From: Mycobacterium nebraskense
GTDB lineage: Bacteria; Actinomycetota; Actinomycetes; Mycobacteriales; Mycobacteriaceae
NCBI RefSeq assembly: GCF_002102255.1
Contig: NZ_LQPH01000138.1
Span: 82,551-146,550, forward strand
Direction: 5' to 3'
Length of the DNA: 64,000 bases
The position numbers and the translations under genes are program-made. The notes beneath the pieces were generated by a model, which was not told the DNA's origin, did not search any database, and saw only the letters and a list, made by a program, of their open reading frames with translations. Numbering within the stretch: position 1 is the first letter of the stretch; each line of letters starts with the position of its first letter. This document shows, one piece after another, positions 8,657-17,315 of the stretch.

Positions 8657-10006
8657 TTATGTTGGCGGCGGTTGATTCGTCGTGCCACCGCTCATTCGCT
8701 CAGACTGGGGCAGGTCCAGATAACGCTCGAGGTTGCGGTGCATGTTGATCACGCGCCGTTCCTCGCTGGACAGCACCAAGTGGGTGAAACCCGGCTGATG
8801 CATGCCGCGCTGCAGGCCCGCGAGCACCCGGATGTCCTGGGTGAGCACCACGCCGGGCTCGGCCTCGCCGGCGGTCACCCGGACGTCGGTCGGCTTGGCG
8901 CGGGCGGCGCCCGGCGGCATCCGCGTCATCAAGAACATGACCAGCTCGCCTTGATCGGGATCGCGGCCGGGCCGCGAGCACATGACGGTGAGGTGGTCGG
9001 CGTTGGCCAGCAGCGTCATGTTCGGGAAGACGTTGTACTGGTGCAGCCGGGTGATCCGGTCGGTGTCGGCCCAGTCGAGGGCGACCCCGCGGGTGGCGGC
9101 AAACGCCCGGGTGTGCTCGGCGATCAGATCCTGGACCGTCTGCCCGGGCCGGCGTTTCTCGGTGGGAAAGGGGGTGCCTTCGGCCGCGCCCATCAGCGCG
9201 CCCTGCGTGTAGACGTAGGCGTCCCAGACCTCTTCGTCGCTCAGCGCGCCGTCAAAGCGTGGGCTCTGCACCCCGTAGGGCTGGTCGGATTTGCCGGTGT
9301 GACCCCAGATCTGTTGCGGCGCATGGATGTCGTCGACACAGCGCAGCAACTCCGGGTGCAGCGTCTGAACGTGGTAGGTCTCGCTGTAGCCGTCGGCGAT
9401 CGTCTTCCAGTTGGCGTCGACCTCGACGGTCAGCGTGGCGTAGCAGCGGAAGTCACTCAGCCGGCACCAGGCGATGTCGTCGGGCACCGCCTCCAGGTAC
9501 TCGAGCAGCGGCATCGCGTCGAGGTCGAGATTGACGAAGACGAGTCCCTCCCAGGTGTCCACTCGAACTGGCACCAGCGGGAAGTCGGACATCCGCAGCG
9601 ACCCGAAGCCCTTGCGGTTAGGCACCCGTTTGAGCATGCCGGCCAGGTCCCAGGTCCAGCCGTGGTAGCCACACTTGAGCTCGCGCAGCCCCGAGCCCGA
9701 CCCCACGCACACCGAGTTGCCGCGGTGGCGGCAGACGTTCTGGAAGGCGCGCAGCACGCCGTCGTCACCGCGGACGATCAGCACCCCGTACGTACCGCAG
9801 CGGTACTCGAAGTAGTCACCCGGCTCGGCGACGTGGTCGACCATGCACGCGAGCTGCCAGACCTTCGGCCACATCCGCTCGACCTCGAGCGCGGCGAACG
9901 CCGGCGAGTAATACCGCTGCGCCGGCACCAGGGTCGGGCTATCCGGCGGGGTGCCGATCGCGTCCTCGTCGCGGGTGCGGGTCGGGTTGCCGGCGGGCGC
10001 GTTCAT
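8657..10006 (-). CDS. Rieske [2Fe-2S] aromatic-ring-hydroxylating oxygenase, alpha subunit
   Basis: 449-residue terminal oxygenase component. The Rieske cluster ligands are Cys92 and His94 (CRHRGN) and Cys112 and His115 (CGYHGW), a C-x-H-x17-C-x2-H pattern. The C-terminal catalytic domain contains a candidate mononuclear-iron histidine pair in DGYSETYHVQTLHPELL. Such enzymes need a reductase and sometimes a ferredoxin, and neither is next to it. The upstream gene on the same strand (N-acyl-D-amino-acid deacylase-like) ends 10 nt before its start, so they form a two-gene operon. Substrate cannot be read from sequence. Confidence 0.9.
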   Translation of the reverse strand: MNAPAGNPTRTRDEDAIGTPPDSPTLVPAQRYYSPAFAALEVERMWPKVWQLACMVDHVAEPGDYFEYRCGTYGVLIVRGDDGVLRAFQNVCRHRGNSVCVGSGSGLRELKCGYHGWTWDLAGMLKRVPNRKGFGSLRMSDFPLVPVRVDTWEGLVFVNLDLDAMPLLEYLEAVPDDIAWCRLSDFRCYATLTVEVDANWKTIADGYSETYHVQTLHPELLRCVDDIHAPQQIWGHTGKSDQPYGVQSPRFDGALSDEEVWDAYVYTQGALMGAAEGTPFPTEKRRPGQTVQDLIAEHTRAFAATRGVALDWADTDRITRLHQYNVFPNMTLLANADHLTVMCSRPGRDPDQGELVMFLMTRMPPGAARAKPTDVRVTAGEAEPGVVLTQDIRVLAGLQRGMHQPGFTHLVLSSEERRVINMHRNLERYLDLPQSERMSGGTTNQPPPT

Positions 10007-10016
10007 GCGTCGAGCC

Positions 10017-11789
10017 TTAACGCGCTCCGCGCACCAAACGTCCGGGACGGGCCCCGGTGTCGACGTCGTCGCGCCGGGTCACGGTCCCGCTGACGATCGT
10101 GGCCGCGTAGCCGCTGGCTCCCTGCAGGATTCGGTTGCCGCCGGCGGGCAGGTCGAAGGCCATCGCCGCGGGATGCAGTGTCAGGGCGTCCATGTCGATG
10201 ACGTTGATGTCGGCCTTCTTGCCCGGCTCGATGGTGCCGCGATCGGTGAGACCGAATAGGTGGGCGGTATCGCGGGACTGCTTGCGGATCACGTACTCCA
10301 GCGAGAGCTTCTCGCCCCGGCGCCTGTCCCGCGCCCAGTGCGTCAGCAGGAACGTGGGATACGAAGCGTCGCAGATCATCCCGCAGTGGGCGCCGCCGTC
10401 GGAAAGCCCGAGCACGCCGGCCGGGTGCAGCAGCATCTCCCGGATCGCGTCGCAGTTGCCGTCCGCGTAGTTGAACAGCGGCAGCATCAGCATGGCGGTC
10501 GCGTTCTGCTCGAGCATGAGGTCGTAGAGCGTGGATAGCGGGTCCTCGCCGCGGGCTGCGGCGATGGCGGCGACGGTACGGTCCGGGGTGGGCTCGTAGT
10601 CGGGCGGATTTCCGAGCGCGTACAGCCGTCGGAGCGAGTGCTGGACGAGCGCGAACATCCCGTCGAACAACAGCGTCGGGTCGGCGGGCAGGTCCTCGTC
10701 GGCCAGGATGGCGGCCTTCACCGCTGGGTCGGCCAGCCGCTGCGCGAGCTCCTCGCGGCTGTATTTCGCCGCCAGTCGGCGGTAGGTGGGCCGGTGGCTG
10801 AAACCGTGATGGCCCTGGAATCCGATCATCATGCCGAACGGGCGCGCGGCGACTTGCGGGTAGAGGCGGGCACCCGCCGCGTGCGCGTCCGCGGAAAGGT
10901 CCAGCATTTCGCGCCACAACTTCGGATCGGCGTCCACCTGGATCAGGGCGAACGACACCGGCCGGTCGATCTCGCCGCTCAGCCGGCGCATCCAGTCCAA
11001 TTCCTTCTTCGGCGCCACGATGTCTTCGCCCGCGGATCCCTGCGGGGCCAGCTCGAATACCGCCTGACCGCCGGCGGCCATGGCCCGCCCGAGTCCGAAC
11101 AGCTCATCCTCGGCCGCGAACGTGCCGGGCACGGGCTCGCCATCCATCGCGCGGTGCCCCATCGTGCGCGACGTCGAAAACCCCAGCGCCCCCGCCTCGA
11201 TCGCCTCCCGAACCAACCGGCCCATCGCGTCGATGTCGTCGGGCGTAGCCGGCTCGTTGCGGGCACCGCGCTCGCCCATCGCGTAAGCACGGATGGCGCC
11301 GTGGGCGACCTGGCTGCCCACGTCGATCGCGAACTTCTGCTTGCCGATCGCGTCGAGGTACTCGGGGTAGGTCTCCCAGCCCCACGTGATGCCCTCGGTC
11401 AAGGCGGTGCCGGGGATGTCCTCGACACCCTCCATCAACTCGATTAGCCACTGCTCGGTGCCGGGCCGGACCGGGGCGAAGCCGACGCCGCAGTTGCCGG
11501 TCACGATTGTGGTGACGCCGTGACCGCTGGAGGGCTCGAGGAGGCCGTCCCAGCTCACCTGGCCGTCGTAGTGGGTGTGGATGTCGACGAAGCCGGGGGC
11601 CACCACACGGCCTGTGGCGTCGATGGTTTCGGCGGCCCCGGCCATCTCCAGACCGCCGGTCTTAGGGTCACCGGCGCCGCGGCGGACGACGTCGACGATC
11701 TTGCCGTCCTTGATGCCGATGTCGGCGGGATAGCGCTCCGCGCCCGTCCCGTCGACGACGGTGCCACCAATGATCTTTAGGTCGAACAT
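10017..11789 (-). CDS. Amidohydrolase family 3 protein (N-acyl-D-amino-acid deacylase-like)
   Basis: 590-residue cytoplasmic metal-dependent hydrolase. Near the N-terminus it has the paired metal-binding histidines His71 and His73 (DIHTHYDGQVSWD) and a GNCG segment (98-101), both typical of the D-aminoacylase branch. A late motif SDGGAHCGM is also typical. The family cleaves amide bonds of N-acylated amino acids or related compounds, and the actual substrate is unknown. It is the first gene of an operon with a Rieske oxygenase, suggesting an amide-bearing compound is deacylated and oxidised. A perfect inverted repeat lies 49 nt upstream of the start. Confidence 0.85.
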   Translation of the reverse strand: MFDLKIIGGTVVDGTGAERYPADIGIKDGKIVDVVRRGAGDPKTGGLEMAGAAETIDATGRVVAPGFVDIHTHYDGQVSWDGLLEPSSGHGVTTIVTGNCGVGFAPVRPGTEQWLIELMEGVEDIPGTALTEGITWGWETYPEYLDAIGKQKFAIDVGSQVAHGAIRAYAMGERGARNEPATPDDIDAMGRLVREAIEAGALGFSTSRTMGHRAMDGEPVPGTFAAEDELFGLGRAMAAGGQAVFELAPQGSAGEDIVAPKKELDWMRRLSGEIDRPVSFALIQVDADPKLWREMLDLSADAHAAGARLYPQVAARPFGMMIGFQGHHGFSHRPTYRRLAAKYSREELAQRLADPAVKAAILADEDLPADPTLLFDGMFALVQHSLRRLYALGNPPDYEPTPDRTVAAIAAARGEDPLSTLYDLMLEQNATAMLMLPLFNYADGNCDAIREMLLHPAGVLGLSDGGAHCGMICDASYPTFLLTHWARDRRRGEKLSLEYVIRKQSRDTAHLFGLTDRGTIEPGKKADINVIDMDALTLHPAAMAFDLPAGGNRILQGASGYAATIVSGTVTRRDDVDTGARPGRLVRGAR

Positions 11790-11837
11790 GAGACTCTCCT
11801 TGCCGCCAAGGGCTGAAGACGCACAAGACCCGCAGCA

Positions 11838-11860
11838 TTACGCTACGGGAAGTAGCGTAA
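11838..11860. promoter_or_regulatory. Inverted repeat upstream of amidohydrolase/Rieske operon (candidate operator)
   Basis: TTACGCTAC-GGGAA-GTAGCGTAA: two perfect 9-bp arms around a 5-bp centre. It lies 49 nt upstream of the amidohydrolase start (11789) and beyond the 3' end of the phosphotransferase-like gene, which ends at 11906. There is no T-tract, so an operator is more likely than a terminator. The cognate regulator is not established; the TetR gene at 13153-13773 is the nearest candidate. Confidence 0.6.
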
Positions 11861-11905
11861 CTCGTGTGGCGGCCAGCGCAATAGGTTCGGGCCAAACTTG
11901 GTTCG

Positions 11906-13051
11906 TCAGAGGGAACTCTTCAGCGCCGCGACCGTTTCCAGATCGTCGAGCGCCGCGACGCCGCGCCGCAGCCCTTCCATGGCGATGTCTTCGACCTGCA
12001 TGCCGCCCATTCCCGCGGTGATCAAAGGGGCCACATATGCGTAGAGCGCGGCCTGGCGGAACCGCAGCCAGAGTTCGTCGCGGTCCAGTTCGGGTCCACC
12101 GGCCGCCGCGAGGGCGCGGCGGTAGTCGTCGAGTAGCTCACGCTGGGTCGCTTGGCGATCTTCGGGCGTGAGGCTGGTGATCAGCGTGTAGGCCAGTTCA
12201 CGGGACGGGTGCCCGCGCCGTACCGCCTGCCAGTCCAGGAGCCCCGCCTTGCCGCCGTGGAAGTACATGTTGCCCGGGTGAGCGTCGCCATGCATGACGG
12301 TGTGTGGGGGAGTGTCGATGAGGGCGGCAACCGCACGGTAGTTGTCGGCGATGAAACGGCCGTTCTCGACGGGGATCTCGGTGTGCTCTCCCAGGCGCTT
12401 GATCGAGGAGTGCATCAGCGGGCCGGTCAGCAGTGAGGTGACGTCGCCGGACGGCGTATAGAGCCAGCGCAGCGGGCCGCGCGCATCGCGGGGGAGTCGT
12501 GTCCAGAAGGTGGCGTGCAGGTCGGCCAGCAGCTCGACGATCAGGCTGGCCTGCGCGGGCGACAGCGGGTGCAAGGTGTCGGGGAACTCGCACGACTCGG
12601 CGGGGAGATCTTCCAGCACCACGAGGTAGCGCCCGGTCCATGGATCGAACGCCGCACCGTAGGCATACGGTGCGCCGACGACCTGCGGGGCGAGCTGGCG
12701 GTAGAACCGCACCTCCGTCTGCCCGAGCCGGCCCAACTCACCCATCAAGCGGGTGGCCGCCGTCTTCGCCGCGAGCTTGACGAACACCGAGTCGGGGACG
12801 TTCTTTCCGGTCAGCACCAGCCGTGCCCGCGCCGACGTCCCCGCGTCGCTCTCAAGGAGGCGGACGGTTCTGACGGTGGTGCCCATCACCTTGGAGAGCA
12901 CCGCCGCGTCGATGTCCTGCACTCGGCGGGGCAAGCCCAACCGTCCACCGACCACCGCGTCGGTGGCCACCCGGCCCACGCCTCGGCCCAGGTGAGCGGC
13001 TAAGCCGACGGCTGAAACAGCCTGTCCAACAACGCTTGTCATATCCACCAC
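11906..13051 (-). CDS. Aminoglycoside phosphotransferase (APH)-family protein
   Basis: 381 residues with the protein-kinase-like APH fold. The catalytic loop is VMHGDAHPGNMYF (His254-Gly-Asp256, Asn261), the metal-binding Asp is in GLLDWQ (about residue 273), and the nucleotide-binding Lys is probably Lys92 in VFVKL. In mycobacteria and other actinobacteria this family is usually not an antibiotic-resistance enzyme but sits with lipid or steroid catabolic genes. A second family member lies at 14988-16073 on the other strand. A strong inverted repeat begins 86 nt upstream of the start and probably controls it. Confidence 0.82.
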   Translation of the reverse strand: MVDMTSVVGQAVSAVGLAAHLGRGVGRVATDAVVGGRLGLPRRVQDIDAAVLSKVMGTTVRTVRLLESDAGTSARARLVLTGKNVPDSVFVKLAAKTAATRLMGELGRLGQTEVRFYRQLAPQVVGAPYAYGAAFDPWTGRYLVVLEDLPAESCEFPDTLHPLSPAQASLIVELLADLHATFWTRLPRDARGPLRWLYTPSGDVTSLLTGPLMHSSIKRLGEHTEIPVENGRFIADNYRAVAALIDTPPHTVMHGDAHPGNMYFHGGKAGLLDWQAVRRGHPSRELAYTLITSLTPEDRQATQRELLDDYRRALAAAGGPELDRDELWLRFRQAALYAYVAPLITAGMGGMQVEDIAMEGLRRGVAALDDLETVAALKSSL

Positions 13052-13136
13052 GCAGTTCGGGAGCCGGGCCGTTCGGCCGGTTGGGCCGCCGAACCGGCGC
13101 AGGGGCCGTCAGACAAAAATACTCGAACGTCTGGAC

Positions 13137-13164
13137 ATCAGACAATACGCCGTTATTGTCTGAT
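13137..13164. promoter_or_regulatory. Inverted repeat between TetR gene and APH-like gene (candidate TetR operator)
   Basis: ATCAGACAATA-CGCCGT-TATTGTCTGAT: perfect 11-bp arms with a 6-bp centre. It overlaps the last codons of the TetR gene (which ends at 13153) and lies 86 nt upstream of the APH-like start at 13051. A further TCAGACA half-site lies at about 13109. It could fold as a hairpin, but no T-run follows. Confidence 0.65.
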
Positions 13165-13773
13165 CTGTGGTACCAGGGCCCGCACCACGAACTGCTCGAC
13201 GAACTCGCGTTTGTCCGCGGCCGGTCGGTACCGCCACGAGGGCGCCAGCAGAAACAAGGTGGTCGCGTGGAGCCACTGGACCACCGACCGCGGATCCAGA
13301 TCGTCGTGCAAGCGGCCCGCCGCCTTCCACCGATCCAACAGCGGTTGGTAGTGCCGCAACAGCGTCTCCACGATGGGCGCCGAACCTTTCTCGAGGGCCG
13401 ACGCGACAGCGGTGCTCTCGGCGGCGAACAGCGCCTCGTTCAGCGGATCGCCCTCCACCGACTCGACGCGGGCCAGCACCATCTGAGGCACCGACCGCAC
13501 GGGATCATCCGGAGCGGCCAGCGAGCGCACCAACTCGCCGAGTGCGTGGTCGACGCGCGTCAGGATCAGGCCCAGCAGGACGTCGTCGCGGCCGGGGAAA
13601 TACCGGTACACCGTGGACCGCGACACCCCCGCCTCGTCGGCCACCTCGCCCATCCGGAACTGAGTGTTGCCGCGGTGCACGATGCAGCGGCCCGCGGCGT
13701 CCAGGATGCGCCTGCGGGCCTCCTCGTCGTCGAGGATCGCGCGGTCGTCGCCCCACCGACGGCTCGGTTGCAT
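13153..13773 (-). CDS. TetR-family transcriptional regulator
   Basis: 206 residues from the ATG at 13773. An upstream in-frame ATG at 13818 is possible but adds an atypical tail. The N-terminal helix-turn-helix is clear: ILDAAGRCIVHRGNTQFRMG, then GVSRSTVYRYFPGRDDVL. The C-terminal ligand domain is unassignable. It is followed by the APH-like gene on the same strand and divergent from the DUF7064/7065-like gene at 13852, so it may control both. The 28-nt inverted repeat at its 3' end is a good candidate binding site. Confidence 0.88.
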   Translation of the reverse strand: MQPSRRWGDDRAILDDEEARRRILDAAGRCIVHRGNTQFRMGEVADEAGVSRSTVYRYFPGRDDVLLGLILTRVDHALGELVRSLAAPDDPVRSVPQMVLARVESVEGDPLNEALFAAESTAVASALEKGSAPIVETLLRHYQPLLDRWKAAGRLHDDLDPRSVVQWLHATTLFLLAPSWRYRPAADKREFVEQFVVRALVPQIRQ

Positions 13774-13851
13774 GGCGCAGATGTTACGGGATCGGTTGGG
13801 CAGAGCAACGAATTCCATTGCGAATCAAGCACATCGCCAGAGAGGGCAATC

Positions 13852-14991
13852 ATGGCTTACTCCGCTGCCGACGAGTCGTTCACTCACCAGCTCCCGACGA
13901 CCTTCGACGCGGTGCACGACCCCGATCCGACGTGGTCGGATCGATGTTACTTTTTCGCGGCGTCGCCGGACGGCACGATGCTGTTGGCCAGTGGCTACGG
14001 CAACAACCCGAACACCGCGAGCGCACTCGGCTACGTCAAGGTCAGTCTCGCCGATGGCCGGCATTGGGACCTGCTGTCGGGTCGGCCGGTGACCGCTGGT
14101 GATCGCGCCGAGTTGAGCGCCGGGCCGATGCGGTGGACCTGCGTTCAGCCGCTGAAGAAGTGGCGACTTGACGTGGAACCCAACGGATCCGGAATCGAGT
14201 GGGAGCTCTACTACGAGCCCACCGCACCGATGTGGGAGTTACTGCCCATGAAGGTGGTGGGCGGCGACGGCCGGCTGCTCGCCGACATGTATCACATGAA
14301 AGAACCCGGACGGTGGAGCGGATGGGTGCAGATCGACGGCGAGCGCATCAGCGTCGACGGATTCCACGGCGGTCGCGACCGTACCTTCGGCTTGCGCGTG
14401 TCCGACAAGATCGACTTCTGGCTGTGGCTCGACGCCGGCTTCGACGACCACGCGATTGAAGCGTGGATCATTGAATCAGCCGACGGCACAGTGCAATACG
14501 TGGACGGCGGGATCACCTACGCGGACGGCACCTTGTCGAAGCGGTTCGTCAAGATCGAGCACGACGTCGAGTTCGACGGTGAGCGCAAGCGGCCGGTCCG
14601 CGCGGTCCTGGTCTTCACCGACGAGGACGGCAAGACCCATCGCGTTACCGCCGACGCCCCGCACCAACACGTCAACGCCTACTACGGGCTGCCGATGGCG
14701 CACTGCCAGTACGAGGACCTCGGCGCCGGTGTGTACTTCATCCATTTCGATTGGGACAGCAGCGATCTCGAGCAGCTCGCCGAGACGGAAGGAAACTCGA
14801 TGGCGCTCGACCAGCTGATGCGCTTCGAGCGCGACGGTCACACCGGTTGGGGCATCTTCGAATTGCTGCTCGGCGGCGACGGCTACCGCCGGTACCCGAA
14901 CTGGACGGCGATGGATATGTCGGCGTTCACCCAGGACAAGACCCCGGTCGAGCGCCTGCCGGCCGGTAGTGACGAAGGAGCCCGTCAGTGA
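13852..14991 (+). CDS. DUF7064/DUF7065-like protein (lipocalin/AttH-like fold), catabolic-cluster type
   Basis: 379 residues from the ATG at 13852, preceded by AGAGGG. The frame is open far upstream but that part overlaps the divergent TetR gene and is not coding. The protein is rich in beta-strand patterns with Trp/Asp/Gly motifs (FHGGRDRTFGLRVSDKIDFW). It resembles the DUF7064/7065 proteins found beside actinobacterial catabolic genes. A distant paralogue occurs at 59633-60697 in this window. No catalytic residues can be named. Its stop overlaps the next start by 4 nt, so it is translationally coupled to the APH-like protein. Confidence 0.75.
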   Translation: MAYSAADESFTHQLPTTFDAVHDPDPTWSDRCYFFAASPDGTMLLASGYGNNPNTASALGYVKVSLADGRHWDLLSGRPVTAGDRAELSAGPMRWTCVQPLKKWRLDVEPNGSGIEWELYYEPTAPMWELLPMKVVGGDGRLLADMYHMKEPGRWSGWVQIDGERISVDGFHGGRDRTFGLRVSDKIDFWLWLDAGFDDHAIEAWIIESADGTVQYVDGGITYADGTLSKRFVKIEHDVEFDGERKRPVRAVLVFTDEDGKTHRVTADAPHQHVNAYYGLPMAHCQYEDLGAGVYFIHFDWDSSDLEQLAETEGNSMALDQLMRFERDGHTGWGIFELLLGGDGYRRYPNWTAMDMSAFTQDKTPVERLPAGSDEGARQ

Positions 14992-16073
14992 CGGTGGACG
15001 CCGACTTCGAGGAGCGCCTGACCGCCTGGCTGCGCACCCGACTGCCCGACTCCGGTGACGTTCGCGTCGAGGGCCTGGACCGGGTGAGCTTCGGGCATTC
15101 GGCCGAGATGCTGATGCTGACGGTGGTCAGCCAGGACGGTGATCGGCGTACACGCCAAGATGTGGTGCTGCGGCTGCGCCCCAGGCCTCCCGCGCTGCTG
15201 GAGCCCTACGACCTCGCACGCCAATTCCGCATCCTGCGCGCACTGCAGGACACCGCGGTACGCGTGCCGCGGGCGCTGTGGCTGGAGGAGACCGGCGAGG
15301 TGTTGGGCCGGCCGTTCTTCGTGATGGAACGCGCCGCCGGCGACGTCTACGAGATGCAGGCGCCCGCCGACGTCGCCGACCACACCGTGGTGCGGATGTG
15401 CCAAAGCTTGGTCGAGCAACTCGCCGCGATCCATTCCGTCGACCTGACCGAGACCGGGCTCGACACGCTCGATGACGGCGGCACGCACCTCGGCCGAGAA
15501 CTCGACCACTGGGCGTCGGAGATGGACCGGGTCAAGCGCGACTCGCTGCCCGCGCTCGAACGGCTGCACCGGGCGCTGCGCGAACGGCAGCCCGCGCCAT
15601 GCCCGACGATCACCCTGGTGCACGGCGACGCCAAACCGGGCAACTTCGCCTTCACGGGCGGGGAGGTGAGCGCGGTGTTCGACTGGGAGATGACCACGGT
15701 CGGCGATCCCCTGACCGACATCGGCTGGCTGGAAATGCTGTGGGTGCAGCCGGTCGGCATCAACAGCCATCCCGCCGCGCTCCCCATCGACGCCCTGCTC
15801 GCCCACTACGAGCAGGCCAGCGGCATCAAGGTGCAAAACCGCGAGTGGTATCGGGCCTTCAACGCGTACAAGATGGCCGTCATCTGCCTCATCGGGGCGA
15901 TGCTCATCGAGGAGGGGCACAGCGATGATCAAAAGCTCGTCCTGGCCGCCTACGGCACCTCGCTGATGACCAGAGCCGGGCTCGCCGAGCTCGGCATCGA
16001 CGAACCCCTCGACGACGGTCCGGTGCTGCCACGAGAGGAACGCATCCAGCAGGTCCTGGCGCATGCCACGTAG
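14988..16073 (+). CDS. Aminoglycoside phosphotransferase (APH)-family protein
   Basis: 361 residues. Kinase-like APH fold with catalytic loop LVHGDAKPGNFAF (His212-Gly-Asp214, Asn219) and metal-binding Asp232 in VFDWEM. Start is the GTG that overlaps the preceding TGA (GTGA). Close coupling with a DUF7064/7065-like protein suggests a metabolic role, for example phosphorylating a lipid-like alcohol, rather than drug resistance. It is only distantly similar to the APH-like protein at 11906-13051, mainly at the catalytic motifs. Confidence 0.83.
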   Translation: MTVDADFEERLTAWLRTRLPDSGDVRVEGLDRVSFGHSAEMLMLTVVSQDGDRRTRQDVVLRLRPRPPALLEPYDLARQFRILRALQDTAVRVPRALWLEETGEVLGRPFFVMERAAGDVYEMQAPADVADHTVVRMCQSLVEQLAAIHSVDLTETGLDTLDDGGTHLGRELDHWASEMDRVKRDSLPALERLHRALRERQPAPCPTITLVHGDAKPGNFAFTGGEVSAVFDWEMTTVGDPLTDIGWLEMLWVQPVGINSHPAALPIDALLAHYEQASGIKVQNREWYRAFNAYKMAVICLIGAMLIEEGHSDDQKLVLAAYGTSLMTRAGLAELGIDEPLDDGPVLPREERIQQVLAHAT

Positions 16074-16083
16074 CGCGCAGGTT

Positions 16084-16587
16084 TTAAGTGTCGGACCGCC
16101 GGGTCAGGTCGGCCCAGGTCAATGTGACGCGGGTTCCGTGCGGCGTGAGATCGATGGTCACTTCGTCGGCGAGTGCCTCCATCAGCGGGATGCCGCGTCC
16201 CCGGAGCTGCTGATGGTGCTGGGTCGGAACTTTCTGGCGCCAGCGGCCGCGATCGTCGACCGCGACGGCCAGGGTGTCGGACTGGCGGTCGTAAGCTGCG
16301 CTCACGTCCAGCGTCCCGCACTGCGAGGCGTCGCAATAGGCGAATTGCGCGGCGTTCGCGATCGCTTCGTTTACCGCTAGCAGGACGTCGCTGAACCGGT
16401 CGGCATCGAGCGTGAAATGGGTTTCAAGCCATGACCCGAACTCGGCGCGGGCCCGAGCAGCGCTGCGCGGGTCGGCGGCGACGCGCTTCCGCACGAAGCG
16501 GGACCGGTCGTCGATGTTTGACACGCTTTGCGGCTGATGATCAGAGCGCCCCATCGTCCCCAGTTGTGCCCCCATCTCCAGATTCAC
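16084..16587 (-). CDS. Anti-sigma factor, RsbW-like HATPase_c serine kinase
   Basis: 167 residues with a GHKL ATP-binding fold of the RsbW/SpoIIAB type: N-box VLLAVNEAIANAAQFAY, G1 box AVDDRGRW and glycine-rich RGRGIPLMEAL. In this class the kinase holds a sigma factor and phosphorylates its antagonist. Its start overlaps the stop of the STAS gene by 4 nt (ATGA), so antagonist and anti-sigma factor are made together. No sigma factor gene is adjacent; a SigF-type factor encoded elsewhere would be the expected partner. The start may be the internal ATG at residue 12. Confidence 0.85.
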   Translation of the reverse strand: MNLEMGAQLGTMGRSDHQPQSVSNIDDRSRFVRKRVAADPRSAARARAEFGSWLETHFTLDADRFSDVLLAVNEAIANAAQFAYCDASQCGTLDVSAAYDRQSDTLAVAVDDRGRWRQKVPTQHHQQLRGRGIPLMEALADEVTIDLTPHGTRVTLTWADLTRRSDT

Positions 16588-16961
16588 CCACCAGCAATGC
16601 CGCTCAGCGCGTCGTCAAGCGAGCTGTAAAGCGCGAGCACGCTGTCGATTCCCATCAGCTTGATCGGCCTGCTCGTGGCCGAGCCGTTGGCGACGACGGC
16701 GAATTTGGTGGGCGGCTCGGTGTCCGCCTGCGCCGTGACCAGGACCGTCATCCCGGCCGACGCCAAGAAGTCCACTTTGGACAGGTCAACGATCAGCGCG
16801 GCGGGTTTGGTCGCCAGCGCGGTCTGAATCGCCTCGGCCAGATGCGGCGAGCTGAGCATGTCCACTTCACCCGAGACGGTGAGCACGACCGCCTGATCTA
16901 CCTGCTGTTTTCCTACTGCAAAAGCGGTCGGATCGATTGGATCACCGGTTAGTTCGCCCAT
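16584..16961 (-). CDS. Anti-anti-sigma factor, STAS domain
   Basis: 125 residues with a single STAS domain. The conserved segment LIVDLSKVDFLASAGMTVLV contains Ser68, the predicted phosphorylation site of the SpoIIAA/RsbV class. The unphosphorylated form would bind the partner kinase and release the sigma factor. First gene of the two-gene unit with the downstream RsbW-like protein. Confidence 0.88.
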   Translation of the reverse strand: MGELTGDPIDPTAFAVGKQQVDQAVVLTVSGEVDMLSSPHLAEAIQTALATKPAALIVDLSKVDFLASAGMTVLVTAQADTEPPTKFAVVANGSATSRPIKLMGIDSVLALYSSLDDALSGIAGG

Positions 16962-17315
16962 GGTCTATCACTCACATTCGGTCCCTGTTGGGACACTGCT
17001 AGCTCTCAAAACAGCCACTGCCAAGCCCCGGGGCTGCTTGTTCAACCCCATCGGAAAGCGCTTGCCCGTCGGAGGAGACACACTCCGTCGATCTGCGCGC
17101 CAGCTACAGATGCAGCCGCAAGTTGTTTACTCAATGGTATGGCACGCGGCAAACCACACTCAAAACGAGTGAACGAATCGCGACGTCGCGACGTCCTGTG
17201 AGTGTGTGCGAGCATCCCCGCAGAAGTTGCGCATGGCGCCGGCCCATGCGTGAATTAACTCCACCGGATTCGTGTCCAGGCTGGGCCCCGTGGCCTGCGC
17301 AAACACGGAAGGGCG
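16962..17315. other. 354-bp intergenic region between STAS gene and catalase-like gene
   Basis: I see no convincing gene here; a 70-codon frame from 16960 has poor composition. It holds three short symmetric sequences: GTCCC-TGTT-GGGAC at 16981-16994, CACTC-AAAAC-GAGTG at 17157-17171, and the 14-bp palindrome GACGTCGCGACGTC at 17182-17195. I looked for a SigF-like promoter (GTTT, about 16 bases, GGGTAT) for either flanking gene and did not find a good one. Confidence 0.5.

Noticed and set aside
13036..13851. N-terminal extension of the DUF7064/7065-like frame
   Set aside because: It lies opposite the TetR gene and is not protein-like; the ATG at 13852 with AGAGGG is the real start.
11906..16073. 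Aminoglycoside-resistance genes
   Set aside because: Both APH-like proteins have the fold, but context is metabolic and there is no sign of a resistance cassette.
16960..17172. 70-codon frame in the 354-bp intergenic region
   Set aside because: No ribosome-binding site, poor composition, no domain.
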